Positions 1-8,427 of a DNA stretch of 64,000 nucleotides are shown here, piece by piece; positions within the stretch are counted from its first letter, which is position 1; every line of letters begins with the position of its first letter. The stretch covers positions 89,314-153,313 of the forward strand of contig JBAUID010000190.1 in the NCBI GenBank assembly GCA_049680625.1. Direction: 5' to 3'. The notes below the pieces were generated by a model, which had not been told where the DNA came from, ran no database searches, and was given only the letters and a program-made list of their open reading frames with translations. Source of the DNA: JAUIAI01 sp049680625. GTDB lineage: Bacteria; Pseudomonadota; Gammaproteobacteria; Burkholderiales; Burkholderiaceae_E. The translations under genes were made by a program, and so were the position numbers.

Positions 1-123
1 TTCATCCACATCGCCCATGGCATGGACGCGGGTACTGTCTTTCGGGGTTCGACTGCCGTCTCCGAGCCCGGTTGTGCCGTCGTCACCGGTTCGGGTGGTG
101 ATCTTTGAGAGTCGTTTGCCCAT
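1..123 (-). CDS. Cob(I)yrinic acid a,c-diamide adenosyltransferase, PduO type (5' part only)
   Basis: Read on the minus strand from ATG at 123, 41 codons run in frame to the window edge. The protein begins MGKRLSKITTRTGDDGTTGL and continues through GDG, a PKD stretch and GDVDE. This is the recognisable N-terminus of PduO-type ATP:cob(I)alamin adenosyltransferases, where the TRTGDDGTTGLGDG segment contributes to ATP binding. The family transfers the adenosyl group of ATP to cob(I)alamin to give adenosylcobalamin in the cytoplasm. Only about a fifth of the usual length is present because the gene leaves the window. It diverges from the D-lactate dehydrogenase-like gene at 358. The N-terminal match is very good, but downstream catalytic residues cannot be checked. 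Confidence 0.88.
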   Translation of the reverse strand, partial: MGKRLSKITTRTGDDGTTGLGDGSRTPKDSTRVHAMGDVDE

Positions 124-279
124 GTTTGTTGTGATCCCTTGGTTGCAGCGCCGGGCGGTTTATTCCCGGGGCAGACCTGTCGGTCAAGAAGTTGTGTAGT
201 CCCCTAAGTGTGCCACTTACCGGGCAAGATAATTACCGCAAGCTTCGAATTGCCGCCGGGATGGAGATTTGGCCTCAAT

Positions 280-350
280 TTGACATTAACTTGGCATGAA
301 TTTGCCATTACGGCCGGCCGTCGTTTCGGTTAAGCTTTTGAGTAAGGAGA
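280..350 (+). promoter_or_regulatory. Promoter-like -35, inverted repeat and ribosome binding site before the 358 gene
   Basis: TTGACA at 280-285 matches the sigma-70 -35 consensus. It is followed by TGGCA (292-296), six bases, and TGCCA (303-307), a perfect inverted repeat lying where the spacer and -10 region would be, so a repressor site is plausible. No good -10 box is visible. AAGGAGA at 344-350 lies 7 bases before the ATG at 358 and is a strong ribosome binding site. Confidence 0.35.
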
Positions 351-357
351 CAAGACA

Positions 358-1770
358 ATGAATGACCCAAAACCCAACCTCGACGCGTTCCGGCGCCCGG
401 TTCCGCAAGCATTTATAAACACCATTTCGACACGTTTTGGTAAACGTTTCAGCGTGGCTGAGGCCGTTTGTGAGCATCACGGCAAAGATGAGTCGCCGTT
501 TTTGCCAGTACCCCCAGATGGTGTCGTCTTTGTCGACACAACCGAAGAAGTCGCAGAAGTCGTCCGGATGTGTGCGGAACATCGGGTACCGCTGATTCCT
601 TTTGGAGTCGGATCATCGCTCGAAGGTCATCTGCTCGCGGTTCAAGGTGGCATCAGTGTCGACCTGAACGCAATGAACAAAGTGATATCAATCAATTCCG
701 AAGACCTGACCGCAACCGTACAAGCCTGTGTGACCCGAAAACAATTGAATGATGCGTTACGTACCACCGGTTTGTTTTTCCCAATTGACCCCGGCGCTGA
801 TGCGTCAATTGGCGGTATGGCGGCCACTAGCGCGTCCGGAACCAATGCGGTTCGCTACGGCACGATGCGCGAGAACGTGCTCGGCCTTAAGGTGGTTTTG
901 CCCGATGGCACGATTATTGACACGGGTACCCGGGCCAAAAAATCATCAGCTGGCTATGATTTGACCCGTCTGTTGGTAGGTTCAGAAGGCACCCTGGGCG
1001 TAATCACCGAAGTAACGGTCAAGCTGTATCCGCAGCCTGAAGCCATTTCGGCAGCCATTGTGAACTTTCCAACGATCCGTGGTGCCGTTGATACTGTGAT
1101 CCAGACGATTCAAATGGGGGTTCCCATTGCCCGCTCAGAATTCCTCGATGCTGAAATGATCAAGGCAATCAATGCGCACGAAAAAACCACTTTTCGTGAA
1201 CAGACTACTTTGTTCTTTGAGTTCCACGGTTCTGAATCCGGTGTCAAAGAGCAGGCGGCAATTGTCCAGGAACTGGCCTCTGAAAACGGAGGTGAAGATT
1301 TCGAATGGGCGACCCGACCAGAAGACCGAAGCCGCATCTGGAACGCCCGTCACAACGCCTACTTTGCGGCACTGCAGGTACGACCGGGTTGCCGGGGGAT
1401 CTCAACCGATACCTGCGTGCCAATTTCCCGGCTTGCCGACGCAGTAACTGGTTCACGGGAGATCCTTGACCGCGCAACCGTCCCAACCATGATTGTTGGC
1501 CATGTTGGGGACGGCAATTTTCATTGTGTCTTGCTGCTCGACCCCAATGATCCGAAAGAAGTCGAGGAATGTGAGAGGCTGAACGACGAAATAGTTCAGC
1601 TCGCTCTTAATCTGGACGGCACCTGCACGGGTGAACACGGCATCGGGCTACACAAGATTGGTTTTCTCGTGGATGAAGCTGGTGAAGGGGCGGTAAAGGT
1701 AATGCGTCAGATTAAACTGGCACTGGATCCGCACAACATCATGAATCCCGGAAAAGTATTTAATCTGTAA
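358..1770 (+). CDS. FAD-binding oxidase, D-lactate dehydrogenase (cytochrome)-like, GlcD/LDHD family
   Basis: A 470-residue flavoprotein of the vanillyl-alcohol-oxidase/PCMH fold. The N-terminal FAD-binding half (about residues 50-195) shows PFGVGSSLEGH, SIGGMAATSASGTNAVRYG and LLVGSEGTLGVITE. The C-terminal oxidase half (about 230-468) shows GHVGDGNFH, CTGEHGIG and the terminal NIMNPGK motif. The His-rich GDGNFH and GEHGIG segments carry substrate and metal ligands in this family. Members oxidise D-2-hydroxy acids, usually D-lactate to pyruvate, passing electrons to cytochrome c or quinone. It closely resembles mitochondrial LDHD in layout and length and has no signal peptide. It is monocistronic and converges on gcvT. 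The exact 2-hydroxy acid is not determined; glycolate or another short D-2-hydroxy acid is an alternative given the glc genes nearby. Confidence 0.85.
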   Translation: MNDPKPNLDAFRRPVPQAFINTISTRFGKRFSVAEAVCEHHGKDESPFLPVPPDGVVFVDTTEEVAEVVRMCAEHRVPLIPFGVGSSLEGHLLAVQGGISVDLNAMNKVISINSEDLTATVQACVTRKQLNDALRTTGLFFPIDPGADASIGGMAATSASGTNAVRYGTMRENVLGLKVVLPDGTIIDTGTRAKKSSAGYDLTRLLVGSEGTLGVITEVTVKLYPQPEAISAAIVNFPTIRGAVDTVIQTIQMGVPIARSEFLDAEMIKAINAHEKTTFREQTTLFFEFHGSESGVKEQAAIVQELASENGGEDFEWATRPEDRSRIWNARHNAYFAALQVRPGCRGISTDTCVPISRLADAVTGSREILDRATVPTMIVGHVGDGNFHCVLLLDPNDPKEVEECERLNDEIVQLALNLDGTCTGEHGIGLHKIGFLVDEAGEGAVKVMRQIKLALDPHNIMNPGKVFNL

Positions 1771-1842
1771 AGCCTGGGTCCGCAGGTACTGAAGTTGTTT
1801 ACTTACCTTGCCTGGTTTGCTTTGATTAACGGGTAACCGCGC

Positions 1843-3069
1843 CTATCGCTTGTACTGTTTCGGTACAAAAGGCAAGGGTGTCACCGACACATCAGGCCTT
1901 TTGTTGCGGACCACAGCCTGCAGTTTTGTGGCACCTGCCTTGGCCAGCGCCGTGGAGTCGAGGTAGGCGAGCATGATTGGCTGGTTCAGCGTGGGGGAAA
2001 TGGTGCCACTGGTCACCGTGCCAACTGTCCTTTGCTGCTCATCGACAATTTCCGCACCCTGGCGAATCGGAACGTTGTCGCTCGAACGCAGACCAACCAG
2101 ACGGACATCGGCCGTGCAGTCCTGACCTGACTCAATACTAAACTGACTAGCAAATTCTCCGGCCAGTTGATCCAGAATAGTCGACGCGCCGGGGAATCCA
2201 CCCGTTTTGGCGCCACCGGCCCGGCGGCTCGACGCAATGGCAAACTTCAACCCGGCCTGTACCGGCGTGGTTTGCCCGGAAATGTCGTTGCCGTGTAACG
2301 GTAGCCCTGCCTCCAGGCGCAGACTGTCCCGGGCGCCAAGGCCAATGGGCTGAACCAGTGCGTTGGCCAGCAGGCGCTGCACAATCCGTTCGGCATCTGC
2401 CGAAGGAATCGATATTTCGTAACCGTCTTCACCGGTATAACCCGATCGACTGGTCAGACAGGTCGCGCCATCAAGATTCAGTTCAGCGGTCTGCATAAAG
2501 CGCAGCTTTGCTGCCGCTGGGTCCAGCGCACTGAGCACTTGTTCGGCAGCCGGGCCCTGCAGCGCCACCAAGGCTGCATTTACCCATTCAAAGGTCAGGT
2601 TTGGGCACAGGCTTTGTAGCAGCGACAAATCGGTTTCACGGTTGCCTGCGTTAACCACGGCGCGGACTTCATCAGCCCGCCGAACCAGCATTAAGTCGTC
2701 TTCGATGCCGCCTTGGGCATTCATTAAAACGGTATAACGCTGTAAGTCGAGCGGCCAGTTGTCAAAATCGATCGGTAATGCGGATTCCAGTGCGGCGTAC
2801 AGATTGCATTGGCCACCATCGTTCGCAGTGATACGCAATTGCCCCATATGAGAGACATCAAATAGCCCGGCATGCTCACGGGTATGCAGATGCTCTGATT
2901 TGAGCCCCGCATATTGAACCGGCATGCGGTATCCCGCAAAGCTGACCATTCTGGCGCCAAGTGATTCATGCAGTGCATCTAGTTCGAGGCGAATTACTGG
3001 TCTACCGGCTGATGCATTGCCGGGTGCATTTCCTGATGTGCCGGGCGGGGTCGGGGTATCAGCGTTCAC
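1843..3069 (-). CDS. gcvT: Glycine cleavage system T protein (aminomethyltransferase)
   Basis: T protein of the glycine cleavage system. It moves the methylene carbon from the aminomethyl-lipoyl arm of GcvH to tetrahydrofolate and releases ammonia. GARMVSFAGYRMPVQY, FDVSHMGQ and the GGIEDDLM segment holding the catalytic Asp are all present, as is SRSGYTGEDGYE of the folate domain. I place the start at GTG 3069, whose GTGA overlaps the gcvP stop (3068-3066) and which has GAGGA about 7 bases upstream. A longer frame opens at 3099 inside gcvP. The chosen start gives 408 residues, with a Pro/Gly/Ala-rich extension of some 25 residues before the conserved domain. It is the last gene of the riboswitch-controlled gcvH-gcvP-gcvT operon; in E. 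coli the order is gcvTHP. Confidence 0.95.
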   Translation of the reverse strand: MNADTPTPPGTSGNAPGNASAGRPVIRLELDALHESLGARMVSFAGYRMPVQYAGLKSEHLHTREHAGLFDVSHMGQLRITANDGGQCNLYAALESALPIDFDNWPLDLQRYTVLMNAQGGIEDDLMLVRRADEVRAVVNAGNRETDLSLLQSLCPNLTFEWVNAALVALQGPAAEQVLSALDPAAAKLRFMQTAELNLDGATCLTSRSGYTGEDGYEISIPSADAERIVQRLLANALVQPIGLGARDSLRLEAGLPLHGNDISGQTTPVQAGLKFAIASSRRAGGAKTGGFPGASTILDQLAGEFASQFSIESGQDCTADVRLVGLRSSDNVPIRQGAEIVDEQQRTVGTVTSGTISPTLNQPIMLAYLDSTALAKAGATKLQAVVRNKRPDVSVTPLPFVPKQYKR

Positions 3070-5972
3070 TGGTAGTCCTCGATTGGCGGGCAGGTACACA
3101 CCAGGTTGCGGTCGCCACCGGCATTGTCAATGCGCTTTACCGATGGCCAGAACTTTGCGCCGGTGATCCATGGCAACGGGTAGGCCGCCTGTTGGCGGGT
3201 GTACAAATGTGACCAGTCGCCGGCGATTTCAACTGCGGTGTGCGGGGCGCCACGTAAGGGGCTGTCTGCTGCCTGAATCGTGCCACTCTTGATGTCTTGC
3301 AGCTCACCGTAAATGGCAATCATCGCATCGCAAAAGCGGTCGAGTTCTTCTTTTGATTCTGACTCGGTTGGTTCAATCATCAGGGTATCGACAACCGGGA
3401 AGGACATGGTTGGGGCGTGAAATCCGTAGTCCATCAGGCGTTTGGCGATATCTTCAGCCGAAATATCAAATTGTGACTTCAGGTCACGCATGTCCAGAAT
3501 ACATTCATGGGCTACCCGACCATTTTCACCCCGGTACAGTACTGGAAAGTAGTCTTGCAAACGGGTTGCCATATAGTTGGCGTTCATGATCGCGACTTCT
3601 GAAGCCTGGCGAATCCCGCTTGCGCCCATCATGCGGATATACATCCACGAAATGGTTGAAATCAGCGCGCTGCCGTAGGGGGCCGCTGAAACCGAGCCGT
3701 TAGCTCCGTTACCGGTGACCGGATGGTCTGGCAAAAACGCGGTGAGGTGGCCGGCAACCGCGATTGGCCCCATGCCCGGGCCGCCGCCGCCGTGTGGAAT
3801 ACAAAACGTCTTGTGCAGATTCATATGGCACACGTCAGCACCAATCAGGCCGGGACTGGTCAGTCCGGCCTGGGCATTGAGGTTCGCCCCATCCATGTAG
3901 ACCTGGCCACCGGCTTCATGAATCCTGGCGCAAATAGACTTGATACTGGCTTCGAATACGCCGTGGGTAGACGGATACGTCACCATCAGGGCCGCCAGTT
4001 TTTCACGATGCACGGCAATTTTCCGGTCGAGGTCCGCTTCGTCGATATTGCCCTGGTCGTCGCAGGCAACGACGACAATTTTCAACCCCATCATTTGTGC
4101 AGATGCGGGGTTCGTGCCATGTGCTGACGCCGGGATCAGACAGATATCGCGCTCACCCCCGCCGATGCTGGCCAGGTAGTTGCGGATCGCCAGCAGGCCA
4201 GCATACTCACCCTGTGCACCGGAATTGGGCTGGAAAGATACCGAATCGAAACCCGTGATACTGGCCAGCCAGCTTCCCAGCAGCTCATGCATCCGGGCGT
4301 AACCGGCAGCTTGTTCCGCTGGAACAAACGGATGGATCGACGCAAACTGAGGCCAGGATACCGGGGCCATCTCAGCCGCTGCATTCAGTTTCATCGTGCA
4401 CGAACCCAGGGGGATCATTGAGTGAACCAGCGATATGTCTCGGTTCTCCAGGCGCTTCAGGTAGCGCATAAACTCGGTTTCGCTGCGGTAGCGGTTAAAC
4501 ACGGGATGCTCGAGAACCGGATCAGTGCGCCTTAAGCCAGCAGGAATCGATGCCGCTTCAACCGGCAACTGGCCAGCTGCTTTGTCGATATCGGCAGGAT
4601 CAACCTCTTTGCCGGTCAGTACCCAGGCAAGGTCGGCAATATCAGTGACCGTGACAGTTTCATCCAGGCTGATACCCACCGCCGGGCTGCTGCTATCGGC
4701 TATAGTCAGCGTGCGCAGATTGATCCGGCGTGCGCTGGCCCGCTGCAGAACCGCGTCATGGTTGTTGTCAGTTGAGACGACAATGGTGTCAAACCAGTGT
4801 TCATAGTGTGGCCTGATATTAGTCAACTGGCATAACAGCCGACCCATCGCATTGACACGCATCGCAATGCGTCGCAGTCCGTCAGCGCCGTGATAAACGG
4901 CGTAAAACGACGCCATGTTGGCCAGCAAGGCCTGGGCCGTGCAAATGTTGCTGGTCGCTTTGTCACGGCGTATGTGTTGTTCCCGGGTTTGCAGAGCCAT
5001 GCGTAACGCGGGTTGGCCAAGAGCATCTTTTGACACACCGATGACTCGTCCGGGCAACATGCGTACCATGGACTTGCGAGTCGCCATGAAGGCCGCATGT
5101 GGTCCCCCATAGCCAAGCGGCACCCCAAATCGCTGGGCCGAGCCGACCGCAATGTCAGCGCCCATCTGGCCGGGTGACTGGCATAACATCAGTGCCAGTA
5201 AGTCGCTGCCAACACAGACAGTGGCGCCGCTGTCGTGCAGGCGGGAAATCAAATCGGTGTAATCGTGGACAGCGCCATGGGTGTCCGGAGTTTGCAGGTA
5301 GGCACCGAAAAACGAAGCCTGCGCGGCGTTGGCATCGTCCAAGTCAGTGGGATGGCCTACAACAGCTTCAAACCCCATCCACTGCGCCCGAGTTTGCATA
5401 ACGGCAATAACCTGCGGATGGGCCAGCTTACTGATAAAAAAGCGCTGGCTTTTGCTGCGACTGGCGCGGCGGCAAACCGCCATGGCCTCCGCCGCGGCAG
5501 TTGCTTCATCAAGCAACGAGGCATTCGCGACATCCAGGCCAGTCAGGTCAATCACCATTTGCTGAAAATTGAGCAATGCTTCAAGCCGCCCCTGCGCAAC
5601 TTCTGCCTGGTAAGGCGTATAAGCGGTGTACCAGCCCGGGTTTTCAAGTACGTTGCGTTTTATCGGTTCGGGGGTAATGGTGTTGTGATAGCCGCAGCCG
5701 ATGTAACTGCGCCATACCTGGTTGTGCGCCGCAATTGCCGTCAGTTCGGCCAGTGCACTGGCTTCGCTGGTGGGTTCGGGTAACTTAAGCGCCGCTGTCA
5801 GGCGCAGTGCAGCCGGCACTGTCTGATCAATGAGTTCGTCGCGTGAACTGACATTGAGCACGCCCAGCATACTGCCCTGGGCAACGGTATCGGGTCCTAT
5901 ATGCCTGGCGTGAAATTCATCTGATCCGAGTAAGTGCTGCAAGCCGCTGCCAACTGGTGAGTTCGCCGTCAT
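3066..5972 (-). CDS. gcvP: Glycine dehydrogenase (decarboxylating), P protein
   Basis: A 968-residue single-chain P protein, the pyridoxal-phosphate subunit that decarboxylates glycine and loads the aminomethyl group onto lipoyl-GcvH. Both homologous halves are present: an N-terminal half starting with FHARHIGPD, and a C-terminal half with the PLP-lysine motif NLHKTFCIPHGGGGPG, where the Schiff-base Lys is residue 721. The full length matches the proteobacterial single-chain type rather than the split GcvPA/GcvPB type. The ATG overlaps the gcvH stop by 4 bases and its own stop overlaps the gcvT GTG, so all three proteins look translationally coupled. Expression should follow the glycine riboswitch upstream of gcvH. 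Confidence 0.98.
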   Translation of the reverse strand: MTANSPVGSGLQHLLGSDEFHARHIGPDTVAQGSMLGVLNVSSRDELIDQTVPAALRLTAALKLPEPTSEASALAELTAIAAHNQVWRSYIGCGYHNTITPEPIKRNVLENPGWYTAYTPYQAEVAQGRLEALLNFQQMVIDLTGLDVANASLLDEATAAAEAMAVCRRASRSKSQRFFISKLAHPQVIAVMQTRAQWMGFEAVVGHPTDLDDANAAQASFFGAYLQTPDTHGAVHDYTDLISRLHDSGATVCVGSDLLALMLCQSPGQMGADIAVGSAQRFGVPLGYGGPHAAFMATRKSMVRMLPGRVIGVSKDALGQPALRMALQTREQHIRRDKATSNICTAQALLANMASFYAVYHGADGLRRIAMRVNAMGRLLCQLTNIRPHYEHWFDTIVVSTDNNHDAVLQRASARRINLRTLTIADSSSPAVGISLDETVTVTDIADLAWVLTGKEVDPADIDKAAGQLPVEAASIPAGLRRTDPVLEHPVFNRYRSETEFMRYLKRLENRDISLVHSMIPLGSCTMKLNAAAEMAPVSWPQFASIHPFVPAEQAAGYARMHELLGSWLASITGFDSVSFQPNSGAQGEYAGLLAIRNYLASIGGGERDICLIPASAHGTNPASAQMMGLKIVVVACDDQGNIDEADLDRKIAVHREKLAALMVTYPSTHGVFEASIKSICARIHEAGGQVYMDGANLNAQAGLTSPGLIGADVCHMNLHKTFCIPHGGGGPGMGPIAVAGHLTAFLPDHPVTGNGANGSVSAAPYGSALISTISWMYIRMMGASGIRQASEVAIMNANYMATRLQDYFPVLYRGENGRVAHECILDMRDLKSQFDISAEDIAKRLMDYGFHAPTMSFPVVDTLMIEPTESESKEELDRFCDAMIAIYGELQDIKSGTIQAADSPLRGAPHTAVEIAGDWSHLYTRQQAAYPLPWITGAKFWPSVKRIDNAGGDRNLVCTCPPIEDYQ

Positions 5973-6352
5973 TCGTCCAGCCCCCCGGCGTATGCGTCAG
6001 CCGACAGTAAATCGCCTTTTTGTGATTCATCCGACGGTTTGATACGAAACAGCCAACCCGCATCGAAGGGTGACTCGTTGACCGCCTGGGGTTCGTCACC
6101 CAGGGCTTCATTCACGGCAACGACTTCGCCGTCCAGCGGGCTGTAAACGTCCGACGCTGCCTTGGTTGATTCAACGACCGCGCAGGCATCACCGCGGGTG
6201 ACGCTGGACCCAAGATCGGGCAATTCGACATAGACCAATTCACCCAGGGCTTCCTGTGCGTGGTCGGTAATGCCAATCGTGCAGGAACCGTCTGCTTCTG
6301 TGCGGATCCATTCATGACTAGAGGTGTATAACAGTTCGGTAGATTGCGACAT
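5969..6352 (-). CDS. gcvH: Glycine cleavage system H protein
   Basis: A 127-residue lipoyl carrier that shuttles the aminomethyl intermediate between GcvP, GcvT and the dihydrolipoamide dehydrogenase. The lipoylation motif ESTKAASDVYSP is intact with the modified Lys at residue 64, the same position as in E. coli GcvH. The N-terminal YTSSHEWI segment and the GELVYVELP strand are typical. It is the first gene after the riboswitch; its ATG lies about 50 bases beyond the second aptamer. The stop overlaps the gcvP start (ATGA). No lpd gene is seen here, so the L protein must come from elsewhere. Confidence 0.97.
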   Translation of the reverse strand: MSQSTELLYTSSHEWIRTEADGSCTIGITDHAQEALGELVYVELPDLGSSVTRGDACAVVESTKAASDVYSPLDGEVVAVNEALGDEPQAVNESPFDAGWLFRIKPSDESQKGDLLSADAYAGGLDE

Positions 6353-6404
6353 GGTGAGGCTCCATTGAGCGCCGGCACGCGCAGGCGAGCCGTCGATTGA
6401 TCGG

Positions 6405-6632
6405 AACCCCCTCTGTCCATTTGCCTGAGAGATTCGATGCCACCCGGGTCATTCATCCCGGCAAACATCTTTTTCCTTCGGCGGGCTTTAACGCGATTAC
6501 GGGTTAACGATTACCCTGTGTTCAATGCGCTTCACCACTCTCCAGAGAGCCAGATTTTTGTTGCAGTCCTTTTGCCTGAGAGTTTGGTGGGGCATTACAC
6601 CTTCGGCGCCGGCGCTGGCCGGTCTCTCCCGC
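6405..6632 (-). ncRNA. Tandem glycine riboswitch upstream of gcvHPT
   Basis: Read on the minus strand, two glycine aptamers lie head to tail. Aptamer 1 (about 6632-6550) begins GGGAGAGACC, has CCGAAGGTGTAATGCC and ends CTCTCAGGCAAAAGGAC at about 6582-6566. Aptamer 2 (about 6548-6405) begins CTCTGGAGAG, has CCGAAGG at about 6480 and ends CTCTCAGGCAAATGGACAGA followed by GGGGG. These are the conserved core elements of gcvT-class aptamers. In known examples glycine binding raises expression of the cleavage operon. The ATG of gcvH (6352) lies about 50 bases past the second aptamer, so translational control is possible; no clear intrinsic terminator is seen in between. Confidence 0.95.
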
Positions 6633-6829
6633 AACAACATTAAGCTGACTAAGGCCGCAATGTGCCGATATGCCGGTGTAAAGTCAAATCTTTGGCCAAT
6701 TTTTGAAATTGCCGGCATTTTTTAAAAATTTGGCCCGATTACTGCTATTTGAGTTATAGATGTTGCAATCTTCACCTTATTTTCCCCGGCGGACTTAGCG
6801 GGTAACTTTGTCAGCCCAGAGGACAATCA

Positions 6830-8425
6830 ATGAATGCACCTGAGATTTCAAAAACTCCAGATGATCCGGACGTTGCGGAGGTTCCCAACACTCGCCGCGC
6901 TGTGGCCACTGCCGCTCGCGGCGCTACCCCAGAACTGCGCCATGCTGACATCAGCGCTCAACCGGCACCCCATCGCCAGCATGAAGTGGTCAGCCGCCTG
7001 AAGCAAATTGTGCCCAGTGGCGGTGTTTTGTTTCGGGAGGAAGATACCCGTCCCTACGAATGTGACGGCTTATCGGCATTTCGCCAGTTGCCAATGGTTG
7101 TTGTCCTGCCGGAGACAGAAAGCCAGGTCAGGGACATCTTGATCGTCTGTCGGGATCTTGATGTGCCGGTGGTGGCGCGTGGGGCTGGTACCGGCTTGTC
7201 CGGGGGGGCCACACCACATGCGTCCGGGGTAGTGCTCTCTCTGGCCCGGTTTAACCGCATCGTCTCCATAGACCCGCTGGGCCGTACCGCCCGGGTTCAG
7301 CCGGGGGTGCGAAACCTTGCCATTTCAGAAGCCGTTGCGATGCACGGTTTGTACTACGCGCCCGATCCGTCATCGCAGATTGCCTGTTCTATTGGCGGTA
7401 ATATTGCCGAAAATTCCGGTGGTGTTCATTGCCTGAAGTACGGGTTAACCGTCCACAACGTGTTGCGGGTTCGCGGCCTGACAATTGACGGTGAAGTCCT
7501 TGAGATTGGCAGCGAAGCCCTGGACAGCCCCGGCCTTGATCTGCTGGCGCTGGTGATTGGTTCTGAAGGTATGCTGATCGTCGTCACGGAAGTGACGGTT
7601 CAGTTACTGGCCAAGCCACCGCTGGCGCGGGTTGTCATGGCATCGTTTGACGACGTCATGAAAGCGGGCAATGCGGTGGCTGATCTGATTGCTCAAGGCA
7701 TCATTCCCGCAGGCCTGGAAATGATGGACAAGAAAACCTCTAACGCGGTCGAGCCTTTTGTGAAGGCTGGCTACGATCTTGAAGCCGAAGCCATTTTACT
7801 GGCCGAGTCTGACGGTAATGAGGAGGAAGTGACCGAAGAAATTACCCGCATAGAACAGGTTTTGCGCAAAGCAGGGGCAACGGCTCTGGCCGTGTCAGCA
7901 GACGAAGATCAACGCCAGAGATTCTGGTCCGGGCGCAAAAATGCGTTTCCCGCTGCCGGTCGTATTTCGCCGGACTACTACTGTATGGATGGCACGATTC
8001 CGCGGAAGAATTTGGGGCCAATGCTGGTTGATATCACCGCGATGGAAGAGAAATACAATCTGCGTTGTATGAATGTATTTCACGCCGGTGATGGCAACCT
8101 GCACCCGCTGATTTTATTTGATGCCAACGACCCGAAAGAATGGGAGCGGGCAGAACTCTTTGGTGCTGACATTCTCGAAGCCTGTGTTCGATACGGTGGC
8201 ACTGTCACGGGAGAACACGGGGTAGGCATCGAAAAAATAAATTCCATGTGCGTCCAGTTTTCTGATGCTGAACGGGCCGCATTTTTTGCCGTGAAGCGCG
8301 CCTTTGATTCTTATGGCTTGCTAAATCCTGGCAAGACCATCCCCACGTTGTCACGCTGTGCTGAGTTCGGCAAGATGCATATCCATAACGGTAAGCTGCC
8401 GTTTGCTGATCTCCCGCGGTTCTGA
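6830..8425 (+). CDS. glcD: Glycolate oxidase, FAD-binding subunit GlcD
   Basis: A 531-residue FAD subunit of the membrane-associated glycolate oxidase (GlcDEF), oxidising glycolate to glyoxylate. The FAD domain shows VARGAGTGLSGGATP, CSIGGNIAENSGG and VIGSEGMLIVVTE. The C-terminal domain shows FHAGDGNLHPL, GGTVTGEHGVG and LLNPGKTIP. It is about 30 residues longer than E. coli GlcD because of an N-terminal Pro/Ala-rich extension (about residues 1-50) of low conservation. The start is supported by AGAGGA shortly before the ATG. It leads glcD-glcE-glcF, divergent from the glycine cleavage operon, with 2 bases to glcE. Confidence 0.95.
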   Translation: MNAPEISKTPDDPDVAEVPNTRRAVATAARGATPELRHADISAQPAPHRQHEVVSRLKQIVPSGGVLFREEDTRPYECDGLSAFRQLPMVVVLPETESQVRDILIVCRDLDVPVVARGAGTGLSGGATPHASGVVLSLARFNRIVSIDPLGRTARVQPGVRNLAISEAVAMHGLYYAPDPSSQIACSIGGNIAENSGGVHCLKYGLTVHNVLRVRGLTIDGEVLEIGSEALDSPGLDLLALVIGSEGMLIVVTEVTVQLLAKPPLARVVMASFDDVMKAGNAVADLIAQGIIPAGLEMMDKKTSNAVEPFVKAGYDLEAEAILLAESDGNEEEVTEEITRIEQVLRKAGATALAVSADEDQRQRFWSGRKNAFPAAGRISPDYYCMDGTIPRKNLGPMLVDITAMEEKYNLRCMNVFHAGDGNLHPLILFDANDPKEWERAELFGADILEACVRYGGTVTGEHGVGIEKINSMCVQFSDAERAAFFAVKRAFDSYGLLNPGKTIPTLSRCAEFGKMHIHNGKLPFADLPRF

Positions 8426-8427
8426 GC

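Noticed and set aside
17..199. 60-codon plus-strand frame at the left edge
   Set aside because: Overlaps the clear start of the PduO-type adenosyltransferase on the minus strand.
291..307. Sigma-54-like TGGCAT/TTGC sequence
   Set aside because: The GG to GC distance is one base too short; better read as an inverted repeat.
5235..5783. 182-codon plus-strand frame
   Set aside because: Antisense to gcvP, no family features.
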